Origin: Oxalobacteraceae bacterium
Lineage (GTDB): Bacteria > Pseudomonadota > Gammaproteobacteria > Burkholderiales > Burkholderiaceae_D
NCBI GenBank assembly: GCA_003132085.1
Contig: PKWO01000553.1
Coordinates: 1 to 13,782 of the forward strand
Direction: 5' to 3'
DNA length: 13,782 bases
Shown here: positions 1-6,477 of the stretch, one piece after another
How the letters are laid out: the number at the start of each line of letters is the position of its first letter
Position numbering within the stretch: position 1 is the first letter of the stretch
Notes under the pieces: generated by a model
What the model was told of the DNA's origin: nothing
The model's database searches: none
Seen by the model: only the letters and a program-made list of their open reading frames with translations
Made by a program: the position numbers and the translations under genes

Positions 1-314
1 CGCTGGTGCGCCGAGGCGCCGGTGAAAAAGCGCGGGAACTCGGCATCGTCGATTTCCATCAGGCGATGAACTGGCTGCGTGAAGAAGCCGAACGCGGCGT
101 CTACAAGCAACGCTACAAAGGACTAGGCGAAATGAACCCGTCGCAACTATGGGAAACCACGATGGATCCGACAGTGCGCCGCTTGCTGCGCGTGCAGATA
201 GAAGACGCGATTGCCGCGGATCAGATTTTTACGACGCTGATGGGGGACGATGTGGAACCACGGCGGGCGTTTATTGAGTTGAATGCTTTGCAGGCGGGGA
301 ATATTGATGTGTAG
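1..314 (+). CDS. gyrB: DNA gyrase subunit B, C-terminal end (partial)
   Basis: This is the 3' end of gyrB; the gene starts before the window, and the frame is open from base 3. The translation carries the conserved C-terminal Toprim/tail signature of type IIA topoisomerase B subunits: YKQRYKGLGEMNP, then QLWETTMDP, an RR-L-V-I-D-A segment and a short tail ending AGNIDV. GyrB provides the ATPase and Toprim part of gyrase (A2B2), which introduces negative supercoils. KGLGEMN is diagnostic for GyrB/ParE, and the ending fits betaproteobacterial GyrB. The stop codon TAG is at 312-314. No intrinsic terminator follows; instead the putative mobile element begins three bases later, so the native downstream sequence has been displaced. 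Confidence 0.96.
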   Translation, partial: LVRRGAGEKARELGIVDFHQAMNWLREEAERGVYKQRYKGLGEMNPSQLWETTMDPTVRRLLRVQIEDAIAADQIFTTLMGDDVEPRRAFIELNALQAGNIDV

Positions 315-332
315 GTTTGTCGGGAGACGTAG

Positions 333-373
333 GGCGCCGAAGTAATTGCGACTGGCGCCAAAGTTCTGCGACT
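333..373 (+). repeat. Two abutting ~21-bp direct repeats (left-end sites)
   Basis: Copy 1 (333-353) and copy 2 (354-373) follow each other with no gap. Both read GGCGCC, purine, AAGT, a short variable part, then TGCGACT. Copy 2 is one base shorter in the variable part. The same unit occurs inverted near 3230-3357, so these are candidate transposase-binding sites at the gyrB-side end of the element. Confidence 0.75.
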
Positions 374-456
374 AACTGTCGCTAGTTAGCGCGATTGGCC
401 TACAGGCCAACTCCAGGGGAATTGCATAGGACATTCCGGCCCAGATGCCTGGGCCG
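374..456. repeat. Cluster of three inverted repeats
   Basis: Three dyads stand in a row. One has CTAAC/GTTAG arms with a short loop in about 371-392. A second is a perfect 7-bp dyad, TTGGCCT/AGGCCAA, at 395-410 with a 2-base loop. The third is a perfect 8-bp stem, CGGCCCAG/CTGGGCCG, at 437-456 with loop ATGC. None is followed by a T-run on either strand, so they are not ordinary intrinsic terminators. They may belong to the subterminal part of the element or be structured RNA or recombination sites. Function unknown. Confidence 0.6.
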
Positions 457-839
457 AAAATGCGTGAAGTGGGAGAGTATTTTTTGATCGGCGGATGGGG
501 CGAGTTCAGCCTCGTTGAACAACGTACTCGCTAAGTCCAGTGACCGCTTTCCCCGATTGCGGACGTTACAGAATGGTTTGTAGCAGGATTTGCAGTTTAA
601 TAATTGAATGGCCGGTCTCGAAAGTGACGACAGGCCGAGAACGACCCTGCCTGTGTCACTCAGTTAGCATTGGCGTCGGTCCGCTGTTCCGCAAATATGA
701 GACATTCTCACGAAGCAATGCAGTCACTAGCCTCCGTAAGCGCCGTGACGAACGGCCTTGAAGCAGCGCGGTCGCGATTGGAAGGCGCCTATCGGTAGCG
801 TAATGAGCGCGGCCACGCGACTTTCCCACCGCGAGACTT
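457..839. other. Non-coding stretch between element end and DUF4365-TPR gene
   Basis: I see no gene I would support here. A plus-strand open frame at 540-761 has no convincing ribosome binding site and a composition unlike a folded protein. A T-run (480-485) follows the hairpin cluster by about 23 bases, too far for a terminator. A weak dyad GTTCA/TGAAC lies near 504-520. Confidence 0.5.
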
Positions 840-2822
840 CTAACGAGCGCCATCGCCGGGTTGGCCTGCAACCGTATCATTAAACAACGACGAAAAATCG
901 CGCTTAAGCTTGGCGCTGAGCTCATGGTCGGGGAAACGCGCTATCGCCGCCGTCCAAACCTCCACCGCCGTTGCTGCGTCGCCGCTGTTCCAGTGAACGC
1001 CGCCAAGGTCGAACATCGCCAAAGCATAGTCTGGGTCGAGCGATAGCGACCTCTCGTAGGCGTTGATCGCTTGTAGCCAATTGCGGAGGCTGGCATAAGC
1101 CGCAGCCAGCTGAAACCAGCTCATGGCATCCGGCTGAACAATCTGAGCCTGCTGCTGCAGCAGCGGCACGCTCTCATCGAACCGCTTTAGTTTTTTGAGG
1201 GCGATCGCCAAGCAATAGCCGTATTCACCGCCGGCCAATTCATAAGCCTTGCGAAAGCATCGCTCCGCCTCCGCCCAGTCCTCGTCATCCTGCGCCCAGT
1301 GTCCCAGACGATCCCACGGCAGCGCAGCGTTGTCCGCGTCGACGTGGGCGATGTGACGATCAAATTCCTCGCGGAACTCGCTGTAGCTCTTCGCGACATC
1401 CTCGCCTTTGCCGCGCAGATAGAACGTTGTCATGAGAAGTTCCCACCTCGCAGCGGGATCCTCCGGGTTAGCCCTTACGTAGCGTTGCCAGAAGGGCGCG
1501 GCTTGGCGGGCGTTGTCCACATTAGCGCGCCCGAAGGCTGCGACCAGTCGTCGACACCAAGGCCAAATCCAACCGAGGCGGTTAGCTTGAACCACCAAGC
1601 CATTGATTTCGCGAAACGCTGCACGGCCGTCGCCAAGATTGAAAAGGACGTTGGCGCGCCAGCCGGTGACCGCAGAGGTCCGCCCCAGCTGTTGATCCGA
1701 GAAGATAACAAGGTCGAGATGTCGCAAGGCGTCCTCGTACCTCCCCAGACGGACATAGTGGGTGCCCAGGGCATTGTGGGCTTCCGCAAGGTCGGGGTTC
1801 AACCGTAAAGCTTCTCGGTAGTGATCCATCGCCTGTTCATGGTCGCCAAGCAGTGCGTAACTTGAGCCAAGGTTTTTGTGGATCTGAGCTGCTAGATCGG
1901 GAGAGGCAGCGAGCGCGGGGTCGGCGAGCGCGGCTTCAAAGGCGCGCTTTGCTTCCTGTTCGTCACGGAGAGCGTGGAAGGCGTTTCCGATCGTGTAGTG
2001 CAGGCCCCCGACCTGATAACGATCGTCGGCGAGCCTCGTCCGGATAAACCTGATGGCGTCCTCGATCCTATCTGGGTGACGGCTCATGCCATCCATGCCA
2101 AGGTTGATCTCGGACATGTAGCAAATGTCCATTTCGTCACTGCCGGTGCCAAGAACGGCCTCGAACTTAGCGAAGCTGGCGCTAATCACCTCGTCTGCGT
2201 TCTTTTCATGGAGTTGCACAAGCAGCTTGCGCGCTAGGGCCAGCTCCTCGGGAACGTGGACGTCTAGCGGAGAATTCAGAAGGTGACTGGACAGGTCCGC
2301 CGTAGCCACGTCGATTTGGTCTACGCGCCGATCGCGTGCCGACTTTGCCTCGGCGCAGGCGAGATCAGCGAGCCGGCCAAGGCGCTCGACCGTCAGTTCT
2401 TCGACGAAAGAAACTGTCAGCGACCGCTGGTCGGTCCAGTTCGTCCCGCTATGCTCGTATTGACGAGCAACACTTTCTGTCGTGCGGATACGTAAGGAGC
2501 CGGTCGGCGCGTGATAGGCCACGTAAACACTGTAGGGCTGCATAAGTAAGTAGTTGAGGTTAGTGCGGTGCACCTCGACACTGAGTGAACCATCGGCGTT
2601 CAGAGCGCTCTCAGTTCCCTTAAGTTGGACGTGCACCCGGACGTTGGTGGCGAACCCATCAGCCATCACCTCGATCTGGCAGTCGGTCCCGTAGTCCTTG
2701 CGGTCCGACGCCTGCAGAATGAAAGCGCCACTTTCGGTGAGCCTCTTCTGGAAGGCAGCGATCGCCTTGTCCTCGATCTCGTGATTTCGGTCACGACGCG
2801 GTAGTTCGTCAAAGTGACTCAT
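840..2822 (-). CDS. DUF4365-like (Mrr/PD-(D/E)XK-type) nuclease domain fused to TPR repeats
   Basis: A 660-residue protein with an N-terminal DUF4365-like domain (about 5-155) and a TPR-rich remainder. The nuclease-like core is visible: an acidic first helix with E15/E17, YGTD with D47, CQIEV with E51, and VHVQLKGT with Q66 and K68. This gives the D..QxK arrangement of Mrr-like restriction-endonuclease folds. TPR arrays follow at about 271-375 (for example A-LGTHYVRLGRYEDAL) and 501-633 (for example QLAAAYASLRNW and ALAMFDLGGVHWNSGD), with a linker between. No signal peptide or membrane segment is seen, so it is probably cytoplasmic. DUF4365 domains are known from defence-type and mobile-element contexts, but I do not know a characterised protein with this layout. 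Inference: the TPR part senses or binds a partner and the N-terminal domain cuts nucleic acid. The ATG at 2822 is preceded only by a weak AGG. It lies 73 bp downstream of the small peptide gene and inside the putative element. Confidence 0.8.
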   Translation of the reverse strand: MSHFDELPRRDRNHEIEDKAIAAFQKRLTESGAFILQASDRKDYGTDCQIEVMADGFATNVRVHVQLKGTESALNADGSLSVEVHRTNLNYLLMQPYSVYVAYHAPTGSLRIRTTESVARQYEHSGTNWTDQRSLTVSFVEELTVERLGRLADLACAEAKSARDRRVDQIDVATADLSSHLLNSPLDVHVPEELALARKLLVQLHEKNADEVISASFAKFEAVLGTGSDEMDICYMSEINLGMDGMSRHPDRIEDAIRFIRTRLADDRYQVGGLHYTIGNAFHALRDEQEAKRAFEAALADPALAASPDLAAQIHKNLGSSYALLGDHEQAMDHYREALRLNPDLAEAHNALGTHYVRLGRYEDALRHLDLVIFSDQQLGRTSAVTGWRANVLFNLGDGRAAFREINGLVVQANRLGWIWPWCRRLVAAFGRANVDNARQAAPFWQRYVRANPEDPAARWELLMTTFYLRGKGEDVAKSYSEFREEFDRHIAHVDADNAALPWDRLGHWAQDDEDWAEAERCFRKAYELAGGEYGYCLAIALKKLKRFDESVPLLQQQAQIVQPDAMSWFQLAAAYASLRNWLQAINAYERSLSLDPDYALAMFDLGGVHWNSGDAATAVEVWTAAIARFPDHELSAKLKRDFSSLFNDTVAGQPGDGAR

Positions 2823-2895
2823 AAGCCTAGCTTGTTACGAGCGTTCGGTTGTTTCCATTGACGTGGACGCTACCCGACGTGAGCGCCATGTCTGC

Positions 2896-2997
2896 TTAGT
2901 GTTTGTCATCGTATTCATCGGCCCACACGGGTAGCACTGTGCCCACGAATACGGTAATGATCCCACAGGCCTTGATTATTGTTGTGATACGTACCAT
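2896..2997 (-). CDS. 33-residue hydrophobic peptide with signal-like segment
   Basis: A short reading frame that starts at ATG 2997 behind a strong GGGAGA ribosome binding site (about 7 bases upstream). The peptide has a basic start (MVRITTIIK), a hydrophobic stretch of about 17 residues ending LPVWA, and a charged tail DEYDDKH. This fits either a cleaved secretory peptide (after VWA) or a single-pass membrane peptide with an acidic tail. A longer version of 69 residues from GTG 3105, with a possible AGGTGA site, cannot be excluded. It lies just upstream of the DUF4365-TPR gene on the same strand, so the two could be co-transcribed. It is not a match to any toxin or lysis peptide family I can name. 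Confidence 0.5.
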   Translation of the reverse strand: MVRITTIIKACGIITVFVGTVLPVWADEYDDKH

Positions 2998-3229
2998 CAG
3001 ATTCTCCCTAATAGTTGAAGATTCGTTGCACGCAGTATGTCGGATTTTGACAAACGCTTCCCCCGACGCCACAAGAATACCATCTTGCTCATACCAAAGG
3101 TTCACGGGTTTTCACCTAGCGAACTGGACGTTAGCGTGCGCGGGTAGGCATGGCCGCGAACATATTGAAATGAGGCAACCTTACCGGAATCGCGCGTTAC
3201 CAAAAAAGTGACCGCCCGATCGACACGCC

Positions 3230-3250
3230 AGTCGCAACAACTTTGGCGCA
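3230..3250 (-). repeat. Inverted copy of the 21-bp end repeat (inner right site)
   Basis: Read on the minus strand, this has GCGCCAAAGTT, two bases, TGCGACT. It matches copy 1 at 333-353 in 17 of 21 positions and is even closer to copy 2 allowing one gap. A half copy (ACTTGATGCGACT on the minus strand) lies at 3261-3273, in the same orientation. Confidence 0.7.
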
Positions 3251-3278
3251 GGCGTAGGTCAGTCGCATCAAGTAGAGT

Positions 3279-3306
3279 AAAAAAACCCGCGCACTTTGGC
3301 GCGGGT
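3279..3306 (-). terminator. Intrinsic terminator, minus strand
   Basis: On the minus strand an 8-bp perfect stem ACCCGCGC/GCGCGGGT (arms 3285-3292 and 3299-3306) with a 6-base loop is followed by seven T (3279-3285 on the plus strand are A). It would stop transcription coming from the glycosyltransferase side before it enters the DUF4365 gene. The distal arm and loop contain GCGCCAAAGT (3293-3302), the first half of the end-repeat unit. Confidence 0.85.
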
Positions 3307-3336
3307 GGAGTTAAGTCATTGATTTTTGCGGCTTCC

Positions 3337-3357
3337 AGTTGCACGAACTGTGGCGCC
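3337..3357 (-). repeat. Inverted copy of the 21-bp end repeat (outer right site)
   Basis: On the minus strand it reads GGCGCC, ACAGTTCG, TGCAACT. It matches copy 1 in about 15 of 21 positions. The preceding bases CGTAAGGCGCC also match the left end CGTAGGGCGCC, which extends the inverted similarity outward and supports a terminal-repeat reading. Confidence 0.6.
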
Positions 3358-3371
3358 TTACGGGAGACACG

Positions 3372-3424
3372 GTAAGTGAAATCTGTGCCAAGTAAGTGAA
3401 AAAGTAGTGTCACAGATAGTGAAA
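3372..3424. repeat. Spaced GTAAGTGAAA repeats outside the right end
   Basis: GTAAGTGAAA occurs at 3372-3381 and again at 3392-3401, 20 bases apart. A shorter TAGTGAAA follows at 3417-3424. A TGTGACAC stretch (minus strand, near 3406-3413) lies among them. The spacing of about two helical turns suggests protein-binding sites, either another transposon end or an operator. I cannot identify the element. Confidence 0.5.
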
Positions 3425-3437
3425 TAATTGTAAGAAC

Positions 3438-3467
3438 GAAAAGGCCAACCGATTAGGTTGGCTTTTT
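3438..3467. terminator. Bidirectional intrinsic terminator
   Basis: A 7-bp perfect stem GCCAACC/GGTTGGC (3444-3450 and 3456-3462) with loop GATTA is flanked by T-runs on both strands: TTTTT on plus (3463-3467) and TTTT on minus. It closes the mlaA/GT4/HAD-remnant transcription direction on the minus strand. Confidence 0.85.
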
Positions 3468-3559
3468 CATTAATGGGATATTGACTTTAGACGAAATCTC
3501 GGTCGGTGGCGTGCGGATTGATGCAGGCAGTCGGTATCCGTGGCTCGGCCGTCGTTCAA

Positions 3560-3682
3560 TTAAATTTTCATGTAGATAGGCGCCATGCCGTGCTGAGAAA
3601 ATGCCATGTCGATTGCGTGGTAGGCATCGATCGTGGTGCCGTCTGCATCAAGGATAATGAGCCGCTTGTTACTATTTAGCAT
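3560..3682 (-). pseudogene. HAD-superfamily hydrolase, truncated N-terminal remnant
   Basis: Starting at ATG 3682, the frame reads MLNSNKRLIILDADGTTIDA and ends after 40 residues. LDADGTT is HAD motif I, with nucleophile D12 and acid D14, the hallmark of phosphoglycolate-phosphatase-like HAD enzymes. Family members are normally about 200-250 residues, so the cap domain and motifs II-IV are missing. After residue ~33 (HGM) the sequence stops looking like a HAD cap and meets TAA at 3560. It sits 36 bp behind the GT4 gene in the same direction, so an intact HAD was probably once co-transcribed with it. The break lies a few hundred bases outside the putative element, so it may be part of the same rearrangement. 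Expression of the 40-residue product is possible, but it would not be a working phosphatase. Confidence 0.7.
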
Positions 3683-3718
3683 AATTCAATCCCAAGTCAA
3701 ATGATAAGTACGAGAGCG

Positions 3719-4909
3719 CTACCCAAGTTTTAGCTGTTTGCTGGGAACCGGTTGCGTGCTTCTGTTGATCACTCCCTGGTAGATATCGACCATTCTTTGG
3801 GTGGTAACGGCGGCATCCCAAGTCTTCGCGTATTCCCGCCCTTCGGCTCCGGTCGAGACGCGCAAGGCTCGGTTACGAAGCATGAGTGAGACTTTAGCCG
3901 CGAAGTCTCCGACCGTCTCTTCGGCGACCAGTGCGCCACGATTAGGTGACAGAATATCGATGGTGCCCATCACTGCCGTCGAAACCACGGGAATCCCTAA
4001 TGCCATCGCTTCCAGCAGTACCAATCCCTGTGTTTCCGTGCGTGATGCGAAGACGAACACGTCGGCCGCACGGTAGCAATCCAGTAGCTCGGTTTCGCGA
4101 TCAAGGTAGTCAATAAACATAACGTTGTCGGCAAGATTCATGCGTTTGACGCGACGTTGAAGATGGTTTCTGGCGGGACCCTCGCCGCAGATTAATAGCA
4201 ATATCCGCGCGTGGCTAGCCTTCAGGCGCGCAGCCACGGTCAGCAGGAATCCAATATTTTTCTCGTGCGCAACGCGGCCTGCAAATAGCAAAACGGGTCG
4301 ATCTTCCGGAATACCGCGTTGCACCCGAAAAGATGAGCGGACTCCCGCTTTAAATTTCTCCATCTGGATACCAGTTGGAGCGATATGAATCGGTGAGACG
4401 CAACCATACTGCCGCAAGACAGTGTTCATCGCGGTGGAGGGTACGATAACCGCGTCTACCGAATTACACTGTGAGAGAGAAAAACTGCGTGTGATCCAAC
4501 GCGTCAAGAACTTGGGTAATATCGGCAGGTAGTGATAAAGGTATTCCTCAAAAAAAGTGTGATAGGTCTCGACGGCAGGTATATTCAACAATCGGGCAAG
4601 TTTTACTCCGGCATAGTGCGCGAGGAAAGGTGTTTGAATATGCACGATGTCGAAATTCTGCACCAGTAATTGCGGCAAAAGAGCAAGAATTTTGGCCGAT
4701 TTCATCAATCGATCTTCCGGGTCGAGCATTACGTATCTTGACTCGATGCGCGAAATATGCGCTGCTACCGAGTGGTCGGCGGGATAGGCTGGCGCCACGA
4801 TATGGACATAATGCCCAAGTTTTGAGAGTTCCTGCTGAAATGTCAATATTGAAGTGGAAACACCGTTTATGCGAGGAAAGTACACATCCGATATCATCAG
4901 AATTCGCAT
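3719..4909 (-). CDS. Glycosyltransferase family 4 (GT-B fold)
   Basis: A 396-residue GT4 enzyme, full length for the family. The N-terminal Rossmann domain begins MRILMISDVYFPRINGVSTS with the glycine-rich acceptor loop; DIVHIQTPF (around H91) and ETYHTFFEEYLYHYLP (114-129) follow. This is the pattern of glycolipid and mannosyl/glucosyl-diacylglycerol synthases. In the C-terminal domain, GRVAHEKN (211-218) supplies the R and K that contact the sugar nucleotide, and E292 to E300 in TETQGLVLLEAM is the retaining EX7E motif. No signal peptide or clear membrane span is seen, so it is probably cytoplasmic and peripheral to the inner membrane. The start at ATG 4909 has GGGGAAG upstream. The gene follows mlaA by 112 bp and is followed by the HAD remnant. 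The exact sugar and acceptor cannot be read; a glycolipid is my best guess. Confidence 0.88.
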   Translation of the reverse strand: MRILMISDVYFPRINGVSTSILTFQQELSKLGHYVHIVAPAYPADHSVAAHISRIESRYVMLDPEDRLMKSAKILALLPQLLVQNFDIVHIQTPFLAHYAGVKLARLLNIPAVETYHTFFEEYLYHYLPILPKFLTRWITRSFSLSQCNSVDAVIVPSTAMNTVLRQYGCVSPIHIAPTGIQMEKFKAGVRSSFRVQRGIPEDRPVLLFAGRVAHEKNIGFLLTVAARLKASHARILLLICGEGPARNHLQRRVKRMNLADNVMFIDYLDRETELLDCYRAADVFVFASRTETQGLVLLEAMALGIPVVSTAVMGTIDILSPNRGALVAEETVGDFAAKVSLMLRNRALRVSTGAEGREYAKTWDAAVTTQRMVDIYQGVINRSTQPVPSKQLKLG

Positions 4910-5021
4910 GCTTACTTCCCCACTGCTTTGGCGTTAATTGAATAATGTTTCAAGCTGGTCCCTTGTCTCTGAAGAATGACTCGATAGACTTTATTCGAGA
5001 AGCATACGCTGAGAATGCGAA

Positions 5022-5786
5022 TCACAACTCCGCGTTTCGGGCGCCATCAGAGATACCGGCGGCAGGGCGAGTTGGAATATGCTTGTCATTCCCCTGAGGT
5101 GCCTCTTGCAGTGTGTCGCCAGTATATATTTTACTTTGACGCCGTTGCATGTACGCATCACGAACAAATTCGTATTTATCCAGAGCCGCGTCTTCGATCA
5201 GGCTCGATGAATTCAGGTTGTATGCCCGATAATCGACTACTCGAATTGCTGAACCTGTATTGCGCAATCGAACTGGGAATATGCGGCCCCAGGGATCCAT
5301 TTCGAAATCGACTGGCATCGCCAGTGCATCGCGCAACGTGGTCGATCCGAGAAGAGGTAAAACCAGATATGGGCCAGACTTCACACCCCATCGGCCTAAG
5401 GTTTGGCCAAAGTCCTGATCATGTTTCGGCAGGCCCAGATCAGACGCAAAATCGACAATACCTCCTAACCCAACGGTCGTATTGACCAAGACCCGCGACG
5501 CGTCGGATACGCCATCGGGTAGTCGCGCTTGCATCAAATTATTGCAGGCAGTGGAGACGTCGTTGATATTTCCAAAAAAATTACCAACGCCAGTTTGCAC
5601 AATTGGCGGTATCGCTTTGTGATAGGCTTCAGCCACCGGTTTAAACGCGACCTCGTCGACCTTATCGTTGAAGCCGAACATCGTTCGGTTGAAGCCCTCC
5701 AATGGATCTTGCGGATTACGCGTCGATGCGCAACCAGTGAGGGCGAAGACCAACACGAGCAGACACAATTTCGTCAGATATTTCAT
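5022..5786 (-). CDS. mlaA: Phospholipid-binding lipoprotein MlaA (VacJ)
   Basis: A 254-residue outer-membrane lipoprotein of the Mla system, which removes misplaced phospholipids from the outer leaflet and passes them via MlaC to the inner-membrane MlaFEDB transporter. A signal peptide with a lipobox ends LTGC (Cys19). DPLEGFNRTMFGFNDKVD (about 27-45) is the family signature. Conserved parts such as VGNFFGNI, DFGQTLGRWGV, GPYLVLPLLGSTTLRDA and a VDYRAYNL stretch also match MlaA, as does the length. I chose ATG 5786, 10 bases behind AGGAGG; a TTG at 5792 in frame sits too close to that site. No other mla genes are in the window, unlike gathered mla operons, so this is a solitary copy. It may be read together with the downstream GT4 gene, which would put two envelope-lipid functions together. 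Confidence 0.95.
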   Translation of the reverse strand: MKYLTKLCLLVLVFALTGCASTRNPQDPLEGFNRTMFGFNDKVDEVAFKPVAEAYHKAIPPIVQTGVGNFFGNINDVSTACNNLMQARLPDGVSDASRVLVNTTVGLGGIVDFASDLGLPKHDQDFGQTLGRWGVKSGPYLVLPLLGSTTLRDALAMPVDFEMDPWGRIFPVRLRNTGSAIRVVDYRAYNLNSSSLIEDAALDKYEFVRDAYMQRRQSKIYTGDTLQEAPQGNDKHIPTRPAAGISDGARNAEL

Positions 5787-5908
5787 TTGCAAGTATCCTC
5801 CTCATGGGGACTGCATCGACGGGCAATCGAAGATGTAGTTCTAATTTAGCGCGCCGTGATAGATCGGCATCAATGCGCTTTATAGCCACATCATTTACTT
5901 GTCGATCA

Positions 5909-6469
5909 TCAATATTTTGTGAAATTCGGAATCGAAACCGTGTCCGCGTTGAATACCCCATGCTCAGCTTGCACATGGCATGCATTGCAATTGCTCAGCG
6001 ATTTCACATCCTTATTTCCCTTCACCATTTTTTCCGGAATGTCATGATGCTTGCGGCTTATGTAACGCACATCGGTAATTCTGAGTGGCGCGTCAATTCC
6101 CTCGGTGGCGGCGACGACTGTTCTTGAACGCTTGTAATATGACTTGTCAGCAGAATTCTGGATGGCATAGTCATGGATCATTTGCAGCGTCTCCTTGTCG
6201 AGATCGGCCACCTCGCCAAAATGATTATGCAGAGATTGCGTGGTCAGCAATTTTTCCCATGACTTGGCTGGCAGCCAACCGGGTTGGTAAGCAAAATGGC
6301 AAGCACCGCATTCATCTTTGTATGTCTTATTAGTGACCGGCTTGACGCCGTCGGTATGATGTAAATTGAGCAGCCATGGACCCAAAGTATCTTCGGCGAA
6401 TGCGTCGCCGCAATTGATCAACAATACGCTGGCCAACATGATGGCAATTTTCAGATTTTTTGTTTTCAT
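5909..6469 (-). CDS. dhc: Diheme cytochrome c (DHC family)
   Basis: A 186-residue periplasmic cytochrome with a signal peptide ending near AFA (residue 25) and two heme sites, CGACH (54-58) and CNACH (161-165). Between them lie the features expected of the DHC family: ECGACHFAYQPGWLP, a W-x-x-LL segment and LRITDVRYISRKHHDIP, with H141/H142 or other histidines as possible sixth ligands. In Rhodobacter sphaeroides, DHC is encoded with SHP and a cytochrome b and is thought to deliver electrons to SHP. ATG 6469 has AGGA 8 bases upstream and lies 8 bp behind the SHP stop; a longer frame from 6532 would overlap SHP and place the signal peptide internally, so I reject it. Last gene of the operon. 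Confidence 0.9.
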   Translation of the reverse strand: MKTKNLKIAIMLASVLLINCGDAFAEDTLGPWLLNLHHTDGVKPVTNKTYKDECGACHFAYQPGWLPAKSWEKLLTTQSLHNHFGEVADLDKETLQMIHDYAIQNSADKSYYKRSRTVVAATEGIDAPLRITDVRYISRKHHDIPEKMVKGNKDVKSLSNCNACHVQAEHGVFNADTVSIPNFTKY

Positions 6470-6477
6470 TATCGTTC

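Larger units (their letters stand above)
318..3369. mobile_element. Putative non-autonomous Tn7/Tn5053-like transposon carrying a DUF4365-TPR gene
   Basis: Seen: both ends can be drawn starting with TGTC and reaching a CGTA(G/A)GGCGCC stretch. On the left, on the plus strand, TGTCGGGAGACG begins at 318. On the right, on the minus strand, TGTCTCCCG begins at 3369. Behind these lie ~21-bp repeats pointing inward: two abutting copies at 333-373, and copies at 3337-3357 and 3230-3250, with weaker ones between. Close-packed sites near the conserved gene and spaced sites at the far end recall TnsB-site layout in Tn7, which inserts just behind glmS. The 5 bp outside the ends (AGGTT and CGGTA) share only GGT, so no clean target duplication is present. 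No tnsA/B/C, tniQ or other transposase is encoded. Inferred: a decayed or trans-mobilised cargo element. The exact outer ends are uncertain by several bases. Alternative: unrelated repeats flanking a genomic-island boundary. Confidence 0.5.

Noticed and set aside
374..395. Resemblance to integron attC core sites (CTAAC and GTTAG around a short loop)
   Set aside because: The bases do not fit the RYYYAAC and GTTRRRY cores, there is no long imperfect stem, and no integrase or cassette series is present.
540..761. Plus-strand open frame of 73 codons
   Set aside because: No ribosome binding site, a composition like random translation, and its end lies within hairpin-rich non-coding DNA.
3102..3413. 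Minus-strand open frame of 103 codons
   Set aside because: It runs through an intrinsic terminator and several copies of the end repeats, so it is a chance frame.
5787..5792. TTG start two codons upstream for mlaA
   Set aside because: Only 4 bases separate it from AGGAGG, and ATG 5786 gives a standard lipoprotein signal peptide.
5716..5985. Minus-strand open frame bridging DHC and mlaA
   Set aside because: It overlaps both real genes in another frame and has no supporting ribosome site; the middle looks protein-like only by chance.
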